Positions 35,045 through 43,850 are shown, counted from the first letter of the stretch. The stretch: DNA of 64,000 nt from Bacteroidota bacterium (GCA_023461035.1 JAEWOD010000016.1:248001-312000); one strand, 5' to 3'. The notes: generated from the letters alone by a model not told the origin. Program-made: numbers and translations.

Positions 35045-35506
35045 TTAATTATCCTTCATTTGCTCTACCAAGCACAATGTAAATGAATCTACAAATTTTC
35101 GCATTTGCAAAATATTAAATGTTGCTTCAAAAGTTTTAATATTTTTTGGATCAAAATCTTCAAATTTCATACTCTTAATTTCATTGGAGGTGTTATTAAA
35201 AACCTTTATACGGTAATGAGATATCGAATTTCTTAAATGTCTTGCAATATTTTTCACATTCTTTTCTTCTCCAGATTTTATAAATATAATATCTCCCTCA
35301 TCTATACCCCATTTTTCAGTATTCAATAATTCTTCAGGTAACATATTAAACCAATGCTGTTGGGGTAATATCAATAAACCAAATAAACAATTAATAAAAA
35401 GCGTTACTTCAAATTTTTTATCATCAGGCTCCAAACTATCATATTGTTTAATAATAGCCTTTGTTCTATCGATAAAATCGAATTCTTGTTGTAAATAAAA
35501 ACTCAT
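35045..35506 (-). CDS. HEPN-family protein, pEK499_p136-like
   Basis: A 153-residue all-helical protein. The helix FEVTLFINCLFGLLILPQQ with WFNMLP, followed by ARHLRNSISHYRIKV, matches the pEK499_p136 type of HEPN domain. The R-x4-H motif (Arg92 to His97) is the usual ribonuclease signature of HEPN toxins and defence proteins. No nucleotidyltransferase (MNT) antitoxin or other partner is adjacent. DNA here is clearly AT-richer than the flanks, which suggests acquisition. RNase activity is inferred only from the motif. Confidence 0.7.
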   Translation of the reverse strand: MSFYLQQEFDFIDRTKAIIKQYDSLEPDDKKFEVTLFINCLFGLLILPQQHWFNMLPEELLNTEKWGIDEGDIIFIKSGEEKNVKNIARHLRNSISHYRIKVFNNTSNEIKSMKFEDFDPKNIKTFEATFNILQMRKFVDSFTLCLVEQMKDN

Positions 35507-35575
35507 AAATCAAATATCTTTCAAATAAAATCCCGGTTTAATGTTCTCACTTTTCCAATTATAATATGGCTTTTT

Positions 35576-36409
35576 TTATTCAAAATGTACTCTAAGAAGG
35601 TTCTCCGTCCTTACAATATTATCCGAATATCTCCCCGGAATCCAATTACTGTATTTTATTTTTAATTCTTCGATCGCTTTGTCAATCAATTCTTGCCTAT
35701 ACTTCTCATTTTCAGGATATACATTAACCCAATTATCTACCATAAAGTTTGAAACATTTCCATTTTTTCCGATTACAAATCTTAAATCTAAAAATAATGA
35801 CGTATTTGATTTAATTTTCAATGGAAATTCAGTTTGTATTGTCGGCATAATCCCTTCATCAATTAATTCAATTTTTTGACTTTTCAATTTTGGCCTTTCA
35901 TCTTCTCTTAACGCATAATTACTTATAATTGAATCATTTTTAACAAGATTGAAAATAAAATTTTCCTTTGCTTCATCTAAAATATCTTGGTAATAACCTT
36001 GGCCAAAACGATCTTTCATAATCATATTAACATAACCACTGTAACAACCCTCTGTTTGCCCTTCAAAAATGACACAACCAAAATCTTCAATATGAAATTT
36101 AAAACCTTTACTCTTAACTATTTTTTTTGTTTCACTGATATAAGGCTCAGATTTACAACCAAAACAAGTTGCTTGAGTAAATATTCCTTCATAATTCTTT
36201 AAATCAATTTTTGCTCTTTCAATAGCATTTATGCACATTGTGTCAGATTTTTCAGGATTTTTCAAATAAACAGGATCTTCACTTTTATATTCAATTGTAA
36301 CTAATTCTAAATCATCTTCTGATTTTTTATATGGTTCTTGATCTATTTTCTTGTTACAACTAAATAAAATGATAAATACAAAAAAATATATCCCCCGAAT
36401 CTTTTTCAT
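35576..36409 (-). CDS. Lipoprotein with TonB C-terminal-like domain
   Basis: A 277-residue lipoprotein. The start at 36409 gives MKKIRGIYFFVFIILFSC with a lipobox Cys. The middle part contains TQATCFGCKSEP (a CxxC). The last ~80 residues (LRFVIGKNGNVSNFMVDNW, then AIEELKIKYSNWIPGRYSDN) resemble the TonB C-terminal fold, in which a G-x-W/I-x-P-G motif precedes the last strand. It is not a true TonB, since no N-terminal helix or Pro-rich linker is seen. It shares the AT-rich pocket with the HEPN gene. Function unknown. Confidence 0.65.
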   Translation of the reverse strand: MKKIRGIYFFVFIILFSCNKKIDQEPYKKSEDDLELVTIEYKSEDPVYLKNPEKSDTMCINAIERAKIDLKNYEGIFTQATCFGCKSEPYISETKKIVKSKGFKFHIEDFGCVIFEGQTEGCYSGYVNMIMKDRFGQGYYQDILDEAKENFIFNLVKNDSIISNYALREDERPKLKSQKIELIDEGIMPTIQTEFPLKIKSNTSLFLDLRFVIGKNGNVSNFMVDNWVNVYPENEKYRQELIDKAIEELKIKYSNWIPGRYSDNIVRTENLLRVHFE

Positions 36410-36452
36410 AAAATGTAGCATAAGACACCGTTTAAATTATAAATCGTAAAAT

Positions 36453-37439
36453 CTATATCAAATAAAACCCCGGTTTAATGTTTTCATTTTTCCCATTTTG
36501 GTAGATTTGACAACTGAATCCTTCGTGAATCGAATACGCTCCTACTTCGCCTTTTTTATTCACTGCGATATAACCGACTTGAAAGTCTTTTCGATCGGGT
36601 TGTTTTTTCATGATTCGGTGAACAGCTTCTTCACAAGCTTGTTGCGGAGTTTTTCCTTGTCGCATCAGTTCCACAATCAGAAACGAACCTACGGTTTTCA
36701 AGACTTCCTCACCCAATCCGGTTGCGGTTGCCGCCCCGATTTCATTATCAACAAAAAGTCCTGACCCGATGATAGGCGAATCCCCTACCCTTCCGTGCAT
36801 TTTATAAGCAAGACCACTGGTGGTACATCCGCCGGAAAGATTTCCATCCTTGTCCCTTGCCAGCATCCCGATGGTGTCATGATTTTCGATATTGATAATC
36901 GGTTTGTATTCGGACTTGATTTTCCATTCTTCCCATGCTTTTTTGGAAGCATCGGTCAATAAATTCATGCGTTTGAATCCCTGCGAAACCGCAAATTCTT
37001 CCGCGCCTTTTCCGGCCAGCAAAACATGTGGCGTTTCTTCCATGACTTTTCGGGCTACCGAAATCGCTTGGGCGATGTTCTCCATAAATACCACCGAACC
37101 ATAATTTCCTTTGGCATCCATGATGCAGGCATCCAGCGTCACATGGCCATCCCGATCAGGCCTTCCACCAAATCCGACGGAATTATTGGTCGGATCTTCT
37201 TCCTCGACATTACATCCTTTTTCTATGGCATCTAGCGCCGAACCTCCTTTTTGCAAAGTATCCCAAGCAGTTGAAACGGCTCTTTCAGCTTCCCAGGTTG
37301 CTATGACAAGTGGATAATTTTCTTTATTGATTTCAGAATTAGTGCCGGTTTCCGGAAAACCTTTTGCAAGCGCGGATGCGCCCACCGAAAGCCCCAATCC
37401 CGACAAAGCGGTATTTTGTATAAATTTTCTGCGGTTCAT
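36453..37439 (-). CDS. N4-(beta-N-acetylglucosaminyl)-L-asparaginase / isoaspartyl peptidase family
   Basis: A 328-residue Ntn-hydrolase. The N-terminus MNRRKFIQNTALSGLG is a twin-arginine-like signal, so it is probably periplasmic. The self-cleavage site and nucleophile Thr189 lie in ENHDTIGMLARD, with substrate-binding GGCTTSGLAYK and GRVGDSPIIGSG, as in flavobacterial glycosylasparaginase. Family members cut the GlcNAc-Asn bond of glycoprotein remnants. This links in role with the PNGase F-like gene at 47340, although they are 10 kb apart. Confidence 0.9.
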   Translation of the reverse strand: MNRRKFIQNTALSGLGLSVGASALAKGFPETGTNSEINKENYPLVIATWEAERAVSTAWDTLQKGGSALDAIEKGCNVEEEDPTNNSVGFGGRPDRDGHVTLDACIMDAKGNYGSVVFMENIAQAISVARKVMEETPHVLLAGKGAEEFAVSQGFKRMNLLTDASKKAWEEWKIKSEYKPIINIENHDTIGMLARDKDGNLSGGCTTSGLAYKMHGRVGDSPIIGSGLFVDNEIGAATATGLGEEVLKTVGSFLIVELMRQGKTPQQACEEAVHRIMKKQPDRKDFQVGYIAVNKKGEVGAYSIHEGFSCQIYQNGKNENIKPGFYLI

Positions 37440-37454
37440 TTTCTGTATTTTTAA

Positions 37455-37487
37455 AGCCCTGACAGGGTTTGAAACCCTGTCAGGGCT
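37455..37487. repeat. 33-bp palindromic intergenic repeat
   Basis: Arms AGCCCTGACAGGG and CCCTGTCAGGGCT around TTTGAAA form a perfect dyad between cutC and the asparaginase gene (same strand). It is the same element as 68-100 except for two positions per arm, which changed together so that pairing is kept. It could terminate cutC, though the T-run is poor (TTTAAAAA). Confidence 0.7.
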
Positions 37488-37490
37488 AAA

Positions 37491-38207
37491 TTATTTTTGA
37501 ATTAATTTTCTAATTATTTCTTCATCCGAAACAAATACCTTCGTTTCATCAAAAAACTTTTCGCTGTTCATGGAAATTTTCGATTTTGGGCTTTCTTTGA
37601 ATAAAGAGGAAGCCGAAGCATGAATTTCCGCAAATCCATTTTCCCTGAATAAATGCACATTTCCGGGATTAATTCCGCCACCGGGCAAAATGGTCAATTT
37701 GTCTTGGGCTAATTCTTTTAATTTCACCAACAAATCAATTCCTATTTCGGCCGAAGTTTCCTGCCCCGAAGTTAAAATTCGTGAAACTCCTAAATCGATC
37801 AGTTCTTCTAATGACTTCAATGGATTTTTTGTCAGATCAAATGCCCGATGAAACGTAAACTCCAATGGTTTTGTCAGTTCAATCAATTCTTTGGTTCGAA
37901 CCAAATCAATCGAAAAATCTTCCTTTAAAACACCCGATACAATTCCGGTACAACCCAATTCTTTACAGATTCCAATATCCGTTTTCATTGTTTCAAATTC
38001 TGTATCAGAATAAACAAAATCACCACTTCGCGGACGAATCAGCACAAAAACCGGAATGGAAATTTCATTCCGAACTTGCATGATTAATCCATAAGACGGC
38101 GTGATTCCGCCTACCGCAAGTTCCGAACAAAGTTCGATGCGTTTGGCCCCGGCTTGTTGGGCATTAATAGAAGATTGGACAGATGTAGCACAGATTTCGA
38201 CTAACAA
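37491..38207 (-). CDS. cutC: CutC-family protein (copper homeostasis)
   Basis: A 238-residue TIM-barrel protein. The N-terminus MLVEICATSVQSSINAQQAG is diagnostic, and VFVLIRPRSGDFVYSD plus ILPGGGINPGN are family motifs. The start codon must be TTG at 38207: an in-frame TGA stands two codons upstream and no ATG is available. CutC has been tied to copper handling in bacteria, though the direct role is debated. Mostly identified by family. Confidence 0.92.
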   Translation of the reverse strand: MLVEICATSVQSSINAQQAGAKRIELCSELAVGGITPSYGLIMQVRNEISIPVFVLIRPRSGDFVYSDTEFETMKTDIGICKELGCTGIVSGVLKEDFSIDLVRTKELIELTKPLEFTFHRAFDLTKNPLKSLEELIDLGVSRILTSGQETSAEIGIDLLVKLKELAQDKLTILPGGGINPGNVHLFRENGFAEIHASASSLFKESPKSKISMNSEKFFDETKVFVSDEEIIRKLIQK

Positions 38208-38357
38208 ATTTCAGATTTTAAAGTTTAACGTTCAAAGTTTAAAGATAAGGGTTTTGACGGATGTTTTTTAAAAGAAAATAGATTATAGAGAATAGAAAAC
38301 AGACTTATGTTTTTAAGTTTTTGAGTCCTGATTAGTTCAATCAATAAAGCTAAATCC

Positions 38358-38398
38358 TGCCAAAAAGTCACAATCCCGGCCGTTGGCAATGTTTTTGA
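38358..38398 (+). promoter_or_regulatory. Possible sigma-54-like promoter and dyad upstream of grpE
   Basis: TGGCAA-N5-TTGA (38384-38398) resembles a -24/-12 element (TGGCAC-N5-TTGC) with a mismatch at the -12 C. Upstream TGCCAA (38358-38363) and TTGGCA (38383-38388) make a 6-bp dyad. Predicted transcription would start about 15 nt before the ATG. No TAnnTTTG box is seen here. Confidence 0.3.
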
Positions 38399-38424
38399 AA
38401 TTGTAACGGAAAATCAGAAATAAA

Positions 38425-38967
38425 ATGTCAGAAAATAATATACACGAAGAATTGAACGAAGAGGTTTTCGAAGAAAATAATTCAACAGAAAACGCTGAAA
38501 ATGAAGTAAATGAGTTATCGGAAACTGAATTTTTAAAGCAAGAACTTCAAAAAGAAAAAGACCAGTTTCTACGTCTTTTTGCAGAGTTTGACAATTTCAA
38601 AAAACGAACGACAAAGGAACGTTTTGACATATTCAAAACTGCCAATGCCGAAACCATTACCGCTCTTTTACCGGTTTTGGATGATTTTGAACGTGCCATC
38701 AAAGAAATTGAAAAATCGGAGGACAATGATTTGTTTAAAGGTGTTTTATTAATTCAAAATAAATTGATTGAAACCTTACGTGGAAAAGGTTTGAAAGCAA
38801 TTGAAATACAAGCGGGCGATGAATTTGACACAGATAAAATGGAAGCCATCACCCAAATTCCGGCTCCTTCAGAAGATTTGAAAGGAAAGGTAGTGGACAT
38901 CTTGGAAACAGGATATTCCCTGAACGACAAAGTAATCCGTTTTGCCAAAGTGGTTATCGGACAATAA
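38425..38967 (+). CDS. grpE: Nucleotide exchange factor GrpE
   Basis: A 180-residue co-chaperone that releases ADP from DnaK. A negatively charged N-terminal tail (residues 1-35) leads into the long dimerising helix, then LLPVLDDFERAIKE, and the C-terminal beta domain with KVVDILETGYSLNDKVIRFAKVVIG. dnaJ follows after 110 nt. dnaK is not in the window. Confidence 0.95.
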   Translation: MSENNIHEELNEEVFEENNSTENAENEVNELSETEFLKQELQKEKDQFLRLFAEFDNFKKRTTKERFDIFKTANAETITALLPVLDDFERAIKEIEKSEDNDLFKGVLLIQNKLIETLRGKGLKAIEIQAGDEFDTDKMEAITQIPAPSEDLKGKVVDILETGYSLNDKVIRFAKVVIGQ

Positions 38968-39077
38968 CTTTATAATGCGTAAAATGTATCATGTAAAAAG
39001 TATATTGAAATCTTGAATTTAGCCAAAGAAGTCATATACATCATACCTTATACAATTATACTTTATACATAAAAAAA

Positions 39078-40193
39078 ATGTCAAAAAGAGATTATTACGA
39101 AATACTGGAAGTTTCCAAATCCGCTTCTACAGAGGAAATTAAGAAAGCATACCGCAAACAGGCGCTTAAATTTCACCCTGATAAAAATCCGGGAGATAAA
39201 GCTGCCGAAGAAAAATTCAAAGAAGCTGCCGAAGCCTATGAAGTATTAAGCGACGCTAACAAAAAGGCACGTTATGACCAGTTTGGTCACGCAGGTGTCG
39301 GCGGAGCTGCGGGCGGCGGATTTGGTGGTGGAGGTATGAATATGGAAGATATTTTCTCTCATTTCGGGGATATTTTCGGAGGTCATTTTGGTGGCGGATT
39401 CGGGCAGCAACAACGCGGCCCACGACGTATGAAAGGTTCTGATTTACGCATTCGCGTGAAATTAAACCTCGAAGAAATGATGAACGGAGCGACTAAAAAA
39501 GTAAAAGTCAAACGTTTCAAACAAGCGGAAGGCGTAACTTTTAAAACCTGTCCGACTTGTGGTGGTTCCGGTTATCAAACCAAAGTGACTAATACATTTC
39601 TCGGCCAAATGCAAACCACCGTTCCTTGCGGAAGTTGTTCCGGAATCGGGAAGATCGCCGATCATATTCCGCCCGGAGCCAATAATCAAGGTTTAAATAA
39701 AATTGAAGAAACCGTCGAAATAAAAATTCCGGCCGGTGTGCGCGAAGGAATCCAGTTACAGGTTTCCGGAAAAGGAAATGATGCGCCTTTTGACGGAATT
39801 CCGGGCGATTTGCTGGTGGTTATTGATGAAGAAGTTCATGAAGATTTAAAACGGGACGGAAATAACCTTCATTATGATTTATACATTTCCATTCCCGAAG
39901 CCATCCTCGGTGCTTCCAAAGAAATTCCGACTGTCAACAATAAAGTCCGGATCAAAATAGAGAAAGGCACCCAATCAGGTAAAGTATTGCGTTTGAAAGG
40001 TCAAGGCATTCCCAGTCTGAACAGTTACGGGAACGGTGATTTGTTTGTACATATTAATGTTTGGACACCTGAAAAGTTAAACAAAGAACAAGAACAATTC
40101 TTTGAAAAAATGAAAGAAGACGAGCATTTTTCGCCACATCCGGGGAAAAACGAAAAATCCTTTTTTGACCGTGTGAAAGAAATGTTTAGTTAG
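39078..40193 (+). CDS. dnaJ: Chaperone DnaJ with two-repeat zinc centre
   Basis: A 371-residue Hsp40. The J domain carries HPD at 33-35 and is followed by a Gly/Phe-rich linker (GGFGGGGMNMEDIF). The zinc region has only two CxxCxGxG motifs (CPTCGGSG and CGSCSGIG) instead of four, so it can bind one zinc, not two. This reduced form occurs in flavobacterial DnaJ. The C-terminal substrate-binding domains follow (VSIKIPAGV-like EIKIPAGVREG). A tatac-rich 110-nt spacer separates it from grpE. Confidence 0.95.
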   Translation: MSKRDYYEILEVSKSASTEEIKKAYRKQALKFHPDKNPGDKAAEEKFKEAAEAYEVLSDANKKARYDQFGHAGVGGAAGGGFGGGGMNMEDIFSHFGDIFGGHFGGGFGQQQRGPRRMKGSDLRIRVKLNLEEMMNGATKKVKVKRFKQAEGVTFKTCPTCGGSGYQTKVTNTFLGQMQTTVPCGSCSGIGKIADHIPPGANNQGLNKIEETVEIKIPAGVREGIQLQVSGKGNDAPFDGIPGDLLVVIDEEVHEDLKRDGNNLHYDLYISIPEAILGASKEIPTVNNKVRIKIEKGTQSGKVLRLKGQGIPSLNSYGNGDLFVHINVWTPEKLNKEQEQFFEKMKEDEHFSPHPGKNEKSFFDRVKEMFS

Positions 40194-40226
40194 ATGAATG
40201 TCGGCAGGTTTTAATTACAACAAAAA

Positions 40227-40244
40227 CCCTGAAATAATTCAGGG
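40227..40244 (-). terminator. Hairpin terminator between dnaJ and the convergent T9SS gene
   Basis: CCCTGAA and TTCAGGG form a 7-bp stem with a 4-nt loop. On the minus strand it is followed by GTTTTTGTTG, so it mainly serves the minus-strand gene; it may also stop dnaJ transcripts. Confidence 0.55.
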
Positions 40245-40314
40245 CTTATGTCTATTGTTTATATAATTGCAACCTAAAATTTTAATTACACGATGATTCT
40301 CAATACAAAAACTG

Positions 40315-41298
40315 TTATTGTTTGATGAGTTTATTGGTGTTGGTATTTTTTCCGTCGGTTACGGTTACGACATAAATTCCTTTTGGTAACGAACTGACGT
40401 TAAACTCATCCCGAAATTGATTCAAATTCATCACAACTTTTCCTGTCAAATCTTTCACGCTGATACTCAAATTATTATGATTGAAATTATCTGGCAAATA
40501 AACTGAAAAATGGTCCTTTGCCGGATTGGGATACAACTTAATCCGGTTGTCCAAACTCATGATTTCATTGGTCGCCAGATTGGAATAATGAATTACAAAA
40601 GGAAAATCTTGAGGTGCGATAACACCATTATACCCTATATCTTCTACATCTATCCAACTGACACCGTTGTCGTTGCTTTGTTGCGCCGGATTTTCCGTTA
40701 CGACACTTCTTTCGCCCGGAACGGTAACCGTTGGATAAAAGTGATTAAAACCACCCATGGTTGTAGATTGGAAGCGGAGAGAATAGTATCCTTCACCCAG
40801 CGAAATACCTTCTGCCGAAAAAGTAATTTTTGCAATTAACCGGCTCATCATCTGGTCATTGAAAATAACCGGTTCATCAACTGAATTAAAAACCCTCAAC
40901 AAACTCGTTTGTGCACAGTCATAATCATCTGTATTGACAGGGATGTTTTCTCCTGCCAGATGATCCAAAATAAAAATATTGGCCGATTGCACCGGGCAGC
41001 CATCCGCTAAATTGGTAGCATAAGCAAACAATTCTATGCTTTCTAAATTCCACTCCTCTCCTTCCGGAATCCTGAAATCGTCCGACAGCATATAATTTGC
41101 GGCTGAATTCCCGGTAAAACCTGCCGAAGAATTCGTATCATCATCACCTGCATCATATTGCAGCTCACTGAATTCATATCCGCCCGGAGCAGCCGTTCCA
41201 TCCTCTGCTTCTGTTCCCGTTGACAAAGGGCCGTTATCGTACTGCGCTTGTAATGACACTAACAATAAAATCCCTAAAATGGTAAATGTTTTTTTCAT
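40315..41298 (-). CDS. Secreted protein with T9SS type A sorting domain
   Basis: A 327-residue protein: signal peptide MKKTFTILGILLLVSLQAQ, a ~220-residue beta-rich domain (FSELQYDAGDDDTNS, YMLSDDFRIPEGEEWNLESI) that looks like a carbohydrate- or ligand-binding jelly roll, and a T9SS sorting domain from about residue 255 (KLYPNPAKDHFSVYLP to NKLIKQ). I do not recognise the N-terminal domain. It is single, convergent with dnaJ. Confidence 0.82.
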   Translation of the reverse strand: MKKTFTILGILLLVSLQAQYDNGPLSTGTEAEDGTAAPGGYEFSELQYDAGDDDTNSSAGFTGNSAANYMLSDDFRIPEGEEWNLESIELFAYATNLADGCPVQSANIFILDHLAGENIPVNTDDYDCAQTSLLRVFNSVDEPVIFNDQMMSRLIAKITFSAEGISLGEGYYSLRFQSTTMGGFNHFYPTVTVPGERSVVTENPAQQSNDNGVSWIDVEDIGYNGVIAPQDFPFVIHYSNLATNEIMSLDNRIKLYPNPAKDHFSVYLPDNFNHNNLSISVKDLTGKVVMNLNQFRDEFNVSSLPKGIYVVTVTDGKNTNTNKLIKQ

Positions 41299-41431
41299 GA
41301 TTTTTTTCTACAAATGAAGTGAAGTCACACCATAGTAAAAACGATGATTTTATAAAGTGTTAGTATGAATTGACCAACTACATAAAATGACGGATAAAAC
41401 AACCTGAAATAAATCAAACCTACTCCTTCTT

Positions 41432-42787
41432 CTAAACTATTTCATCTGCCGCATCCTCTCCAGTATTGATAGCTCCCTCCATAAAGCCCTGCCAGTCGGC
41501 AATGTGTTCTCCGGCAAAATGAATGTGCTGAAAGGGTTCGGCCAAAATAGGTTTCACTGTAAACCATTGGCCGATTCCGTATAAGGCATAGGCCCCCATG
41601 GTTCGGTCGTCTGTTCCCCAATAATAATTCAATTGGTCTTTGAATAAGGGTTCGATTTTTCCAAAATGCGGAGAAAGCGTATCGACAATGTCTTTTTTAT
41701 AACGTTCATGCGTTCGGTTGGCTGCAACTGCTGCTTTTTCACCAATTGTATAAGAAATCAAAACGCCATTTCGGGATTTTTGGTTTTTGGTGCCATGATA
41801 GAAATAATGAGGCATTTCATCAGTTATCATATCAAAACTTTCATCCTTCCAGAAACGTTCGTCAAACAAAACCGCTCTTTTGTTGATTCTCGCATATTGC
41901 AATTCCCGAATCGCTTGCAACTTATTTTCCGGCAGGCCGGGCTGCCAGTCGATTTTACTCATCGCAAATGTCGGTAGCGCACAAACTACTTTATCGGCTG
42001 TAAAGGTTTTTCCGTTTGCACAAACCACAGAAACTTTATTGTCCTGTTTGATCTGGCTGACTTTATGTTGAAGCAGGATATTTTCCCGCCCGATGGCATC
42101 TGCCAGTTTTTCGGCCAGCATTTTATTGCCGCCTTTTATTTTTAAATCCATTTCGTTTTTCTCACTGCTCTCGGCGTATTCAGCCAGTGCGGCAAAAGCC
42201 GAAACGTGACGAATGCTCTCTCCGAAATCGGTGCTGTCCAGCAGTTCCCTGATGTCCAGATCCCGTCCTTCGCAACCATTATTAACCAAAAACCGCCACC
42301 AATCGTATTGGTCAAGTTTTATCAAATCCTCTTCTGAAAAATGCTCATAATCTTTGATGATCTGGTCGAATTTATTTTTCCATTTCTCACTATAATCCCA
42401 TTTGCCGGCAGGCGAATATTCTCCTTTATAAATCAAATGGGTATCGAACTGATTGTTTTGCAGTTCCAGATTAAATTCTCCGCATAATTCCTGTATCCGA
42501 GTATGCGAATTTCCAACCCATTCTCCACCCAATTCGATGATCAAATCCGAATTGATGTTATGCGAAAAAACCCGACCGCCAATTCGGTTTTGTGATTCCA
42601 AAACGGTTACTTTAAATCCTTTTTGTTTGAGTTTGTAAGCAGCCGAAAGTCCGGCAAGACCTGCGCCGATACAGACTACATGCAAATTGGAATTGGGTTG
42701 AAGGATGTTAGCAAAAGAAGGGGAATACAAAAAAAGTCCGGCTCCTGCCAAAGCCGATTGTTTGAGAAAAGTTCTTCGGGTACTCAT
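41432..42787 (-). CDS. Flavin-containing amine oxidase
   Basis: A 451-residue FAD protein. The N-terminus MSTRRTFLKQSALAGAGLFLY is a twin-arginine-type signal. The FAD dinucleotide motif is CIGAGLAGLSAAYKLKQKG, followed by ESQNRIGGRVFS and, near the C-terminus, HIHFAGEHIADWQGFMEGAI. It belongs to the monoamine oxidase/L-amino-acid oxidase group; the substrate is unknown. It is divergent from menB with a gap of about 150 nt. Confidence 0.9.
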   Translation of the reverse strand: MSTRRTFLKQSALAGAGLFLYSPSFANILQPNSNLHVVCIGAGLAGLSAAYKLKQKGFKVTVLESQNRIGGRVFSHNINSDLIIELGGEWVGNSHTRIQELCGEFNLELQNNQFDTHLIYKGEYSPAGKWDYSEKWKNKFDQIIKDYEHFSEEDLIKLDQYDWWRFLVNNGCEGRDLDIRELLDSTDFGESIRHVSAFAALAEYAESSEKNEMDLKIKGGNKMLAEKLADAIGRENILLQHKVSQIKQDNKVSVVCANGKTFTADKVVCALPTFAMSKIDWQPGLPENKLQAIRELQYARINKRAVLFDERFWKDESFDMITDEMPHYFYHGTKNQKSRNGVLISYTIGEKAAVAANRTHERYKKDIVDTLSPHFGKIEPLFKDQLNYYWGTDDRTMGAYALYGIGQWFTVKPILAEPFQHIHFAGEHIADWQGFMEGAINTGEDAADEIV

Positions 42788-42904
42788 CTTTTTAGTTTTA
42801 GTGTGATATAAATGTATAAATTATTTGATTAGAATAAATTAGAAAATCCATTTTCATCTGGAAAGTTGTAAGAGAACCGGAAGTGAAAAATAAAGATACT
42901 TTGT

Positions 42905-42912
42905 TACATTTG
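42905..42912 (+). promoter_or_regulatory. -7 box (TACATTTG) of menB
   Basis: TACATTTG matches TAnnTTTG and lies 24 nt before the chosen menB ATG; it supports that start over the upstream in-frame ATG at 42883. Confidence 0.5.
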
Positions 42913-42936
42913 CCTTTTAACTATAGAATTTACACA

Positions 42937-43764
42937 ATGATCAATTGGGAAATCATAAAAGAATACGAAGACATCACATTTAAAAAGTGCGACGGTGTTG
43001 CCAGAATCGCTTTTAACCGTCCGGAAGTGCGCAATGCTTTCCGTCCGAAAACGGTTTTTGAACTTTTAGACGCCTTTTACCTTGCAGAAGAAGACAGAAG
43101 CATTGGAGTCATCCTATTGACTGGCGAAGGTCCTTCGCCGAAAGACGGTGGCTGGGCGTTCTGTTCTGGCGGCGACCAACGGGTTCGAGGAAAATTTGGT
43201 TATGAAGGCGAAGACAGAGTCGGTCGATTGAATATTCTGGAAGTTCAGCGCTTGATCAGGTTTTCGACCAAAGTGGTAATTGCGGTGGTTAATGGTTGGG
43301 CTGTTGGTGGCGGGCACTCGCTTCATGTGGTTTGCGATATGACAATCGCTTCAAAAGAGCATGCGATTTTCAAACAGACCGATGCCGATGTGGCCAGTTT
43401 TGACGGTGGGTTCGGTTCGGCTTATCTGGCAAGACAAGTCGGGCAGAAACGAGCACGCGAAATTTTCTTTCTCGGATTGAATTATTCGGCGCAGGAAGCG
43501 TTTGACATGGGGATGGCAAATGCAGTCGTTCCGCATGATGAATTGGAACAATTTTCTTTTGACTGGGCACAGGAAATCCTGACGAAATCCCCTACGGCTA
43601 TCAAAATGCTGAAATTTGCGTTTAATTTAATTGATGACGGACTCATCGGCCAACAAGTTTTCGCCGGCGAAACGACAAGATTGGCTTATGGAACGGATGA
43701 AGCCGAAGAAGGTCGAAATGCTTTTCTGGAAAAAAGAAAACGGGATTTTGATAAATTCCGGTAA
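42937..43764 (+). CDS. menB: 1,4-dihydroxy-2-naphthoyl-CoA synthase
   Basis: A 275-residue crotonase-fold enzyme that closes the naphthoquinone ring of menaquinone from O-succinylbenzoyl-CoA. Family motifs: IAFNRPEVRNAFRPKTV, the oxyanion-hole region CSGGDQRVRG, AVVNGWAVGGGHSLHVVCD and DADVASFDGGFGSAYLARQ. The C-terminus LEKRKRDFDKF is normal. menA lies 1.9 kb downstream, separated by a toxin-antitoxin pair and an MFS gene. Confidence 0.94.
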   Translation: MINWEIIKEYEDITFKKCDGVARIAFNRPEVRNAFRPKTVFELLDAFYLAEEDRSIGVILLTGEGPSPKDGGWAFCSGGDQRVRGKFGYEGEDRVGRLNILEVQRLIRFSTKVVIAVVNGWAVGGGHSLHVVCDMTIASKEHAIFKQTDADVASFDGGFGSAYLARQVGQKRAREIFFLGLNYSAQEAFDMGMANAVVPHDELEQFSFDWAQEILTKSPTAIKMLKFAFNLIDDGLIGQQVFAGETTRLAYGTDEAEEGRNAFLEKRKRDFDKFR

Positions 43765-43789
43765 AATGTAAAGTCGGACAATTGCAGTT

Positions 43790-43809
43790 AGCCGGACAAT
43801 TGTCCGGCT
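43790..43809. promoter_or_regulatory. 20-bp perfect palindrome upstream of the toxin-antitoxin pair
   Basis: AGCCGGACAATTGTCCGGCT is perfectly symmetric. A related half (GTCGGACAATTG) lies 17 nt upstream. It covers the -33 position of the predicted antitoxin promoter (-7 box TATCTTTG at 43826), fitting an autoregulatory operator. It could alternatively be a menB terminator, but no T-run follows. Confidence 0.5.
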
Positions 43810-43825
43810 CTACAGAAAAAACAAT

Positions 43826-43833
43826 TATCTTTG
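43826..43833 (+). promoter_or_regulatory. -7 box (TATCTTTG) of the toxin-antitoxin operon
   Basis: TATCTTTG matches TAnnTTTG, 17 nt before the antitoxin ATG. A TTG lies 23 nt upstream within the 20-bp palindrome. Confidence 0.5.
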
Positions 43834-43850
43834 TAGAAAGAAATCCAATT

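Noticed and set aside
38968..39077. Imperfect inverted repeat and tatac-rich tract between grpE and dnaJ
   Set aside because: Arms contain several mismatches and the tract is simple AT-rich sequence; no support for an RNA element or terminator.
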